Below are positions 63,966 through 64,000 of a DNA stretch of 64,000 bases, piece by piece; position 1 is the first letter of the stretch; every line of letters starts with the position of its first letter. The notes beneath the pieces were generated by a model that ran no database searches, was not told the DNA's origin, and saw only the letters and a program-made list of their open reading frames with translations. The position numbers and the translations under genes were made by a program. The stretch comes from Dryobates pubescens. Its lineage: Eukaryota; Chordata; Aves; Piciformes; Picidae. Location of the stretch: assembly GCF_014839835.1 (NCBI RefSeq), contig NC_071642.1, positions 6,656,052-6,720,051 of the forward strand. Reading direction: 5' to 3'.

Positions 63966-64000
63966 GGATTGGAACAGCTCTGCTGTGAAGAAAGGCTGAG

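Overview
This window is vertebrate, almost certainly avian, nuclear DNA. It carries interrupted genes with GT-AG introns and CpG-island promoters. Dozens of fragments of the LINE CR1 are present, recognisable from the 3'-terminal coding and tail sequence typical of birds. No LTR elements, SINEs or prokaryotic features were recognised. Gene order is POLR3D (last exon only), PIWIL2 (complete), SLC39A14 (complete) and PPP3CC (first two coding exons), all on the + strand. This is the same order as human 8p21.3. The heavy CR1 load and dense minisatellites suggest a CR1-rich lineage such as Piciformes or a relative, but that is inference.

Layout: 249-708 holds the end of POLR3D (RNA polymerase III subunit RPC4). 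About 0.9 kb later a CpG-rich promoter begins PIWIL2, modelled here as 21 coding exons from 1640 to 13630 (914 codons plus stop, frame intact throughout). The four catalytic PIWI residues D, E, D and H are present. At about 15.4-15.65 kb lies the SLC39A14 (ZIP14) promoter with a probable non-coding first exon. Coding exons follow at 21334-33332, including the mutually exclusive exons 4A (23817-23986) and 4B (26924-27093). From 33.3 to 41.8 kb is the 3' UTR and an intergenic region full of tandem arrays. The PPP3CC CpG island and exon 1 lie at about 41.8-42.4 kb; exon 2 is at 62587-62784 after a 20 kb intron made largely of CR1 fragments and minisatellites.

The genes have unrelated jobs: Pol III transcription, piRNA-guided transposon silencing, metal import and calcium-calmodulin phosphatase. 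They do not form an operon-like unit.

I found no undescribed coding system. What stands out is repeat architecture. There is a near-identical 0.8 kb inverted duplication in PPP3CC intron 1. Inverted CR1 composites flank most SLC39A14 coding exons. A 0.5 kb direct repeat brackets the PPP3CC promoter. CR1 tails lie within about 20 bp of splice acceptors in two genes. Three separate tandem arrays were built from the CR1 3' end. Most very long open frames in this window are artefacts of minisatellites. All coordinates and identity statements come from reading by eye, not from alignment software.
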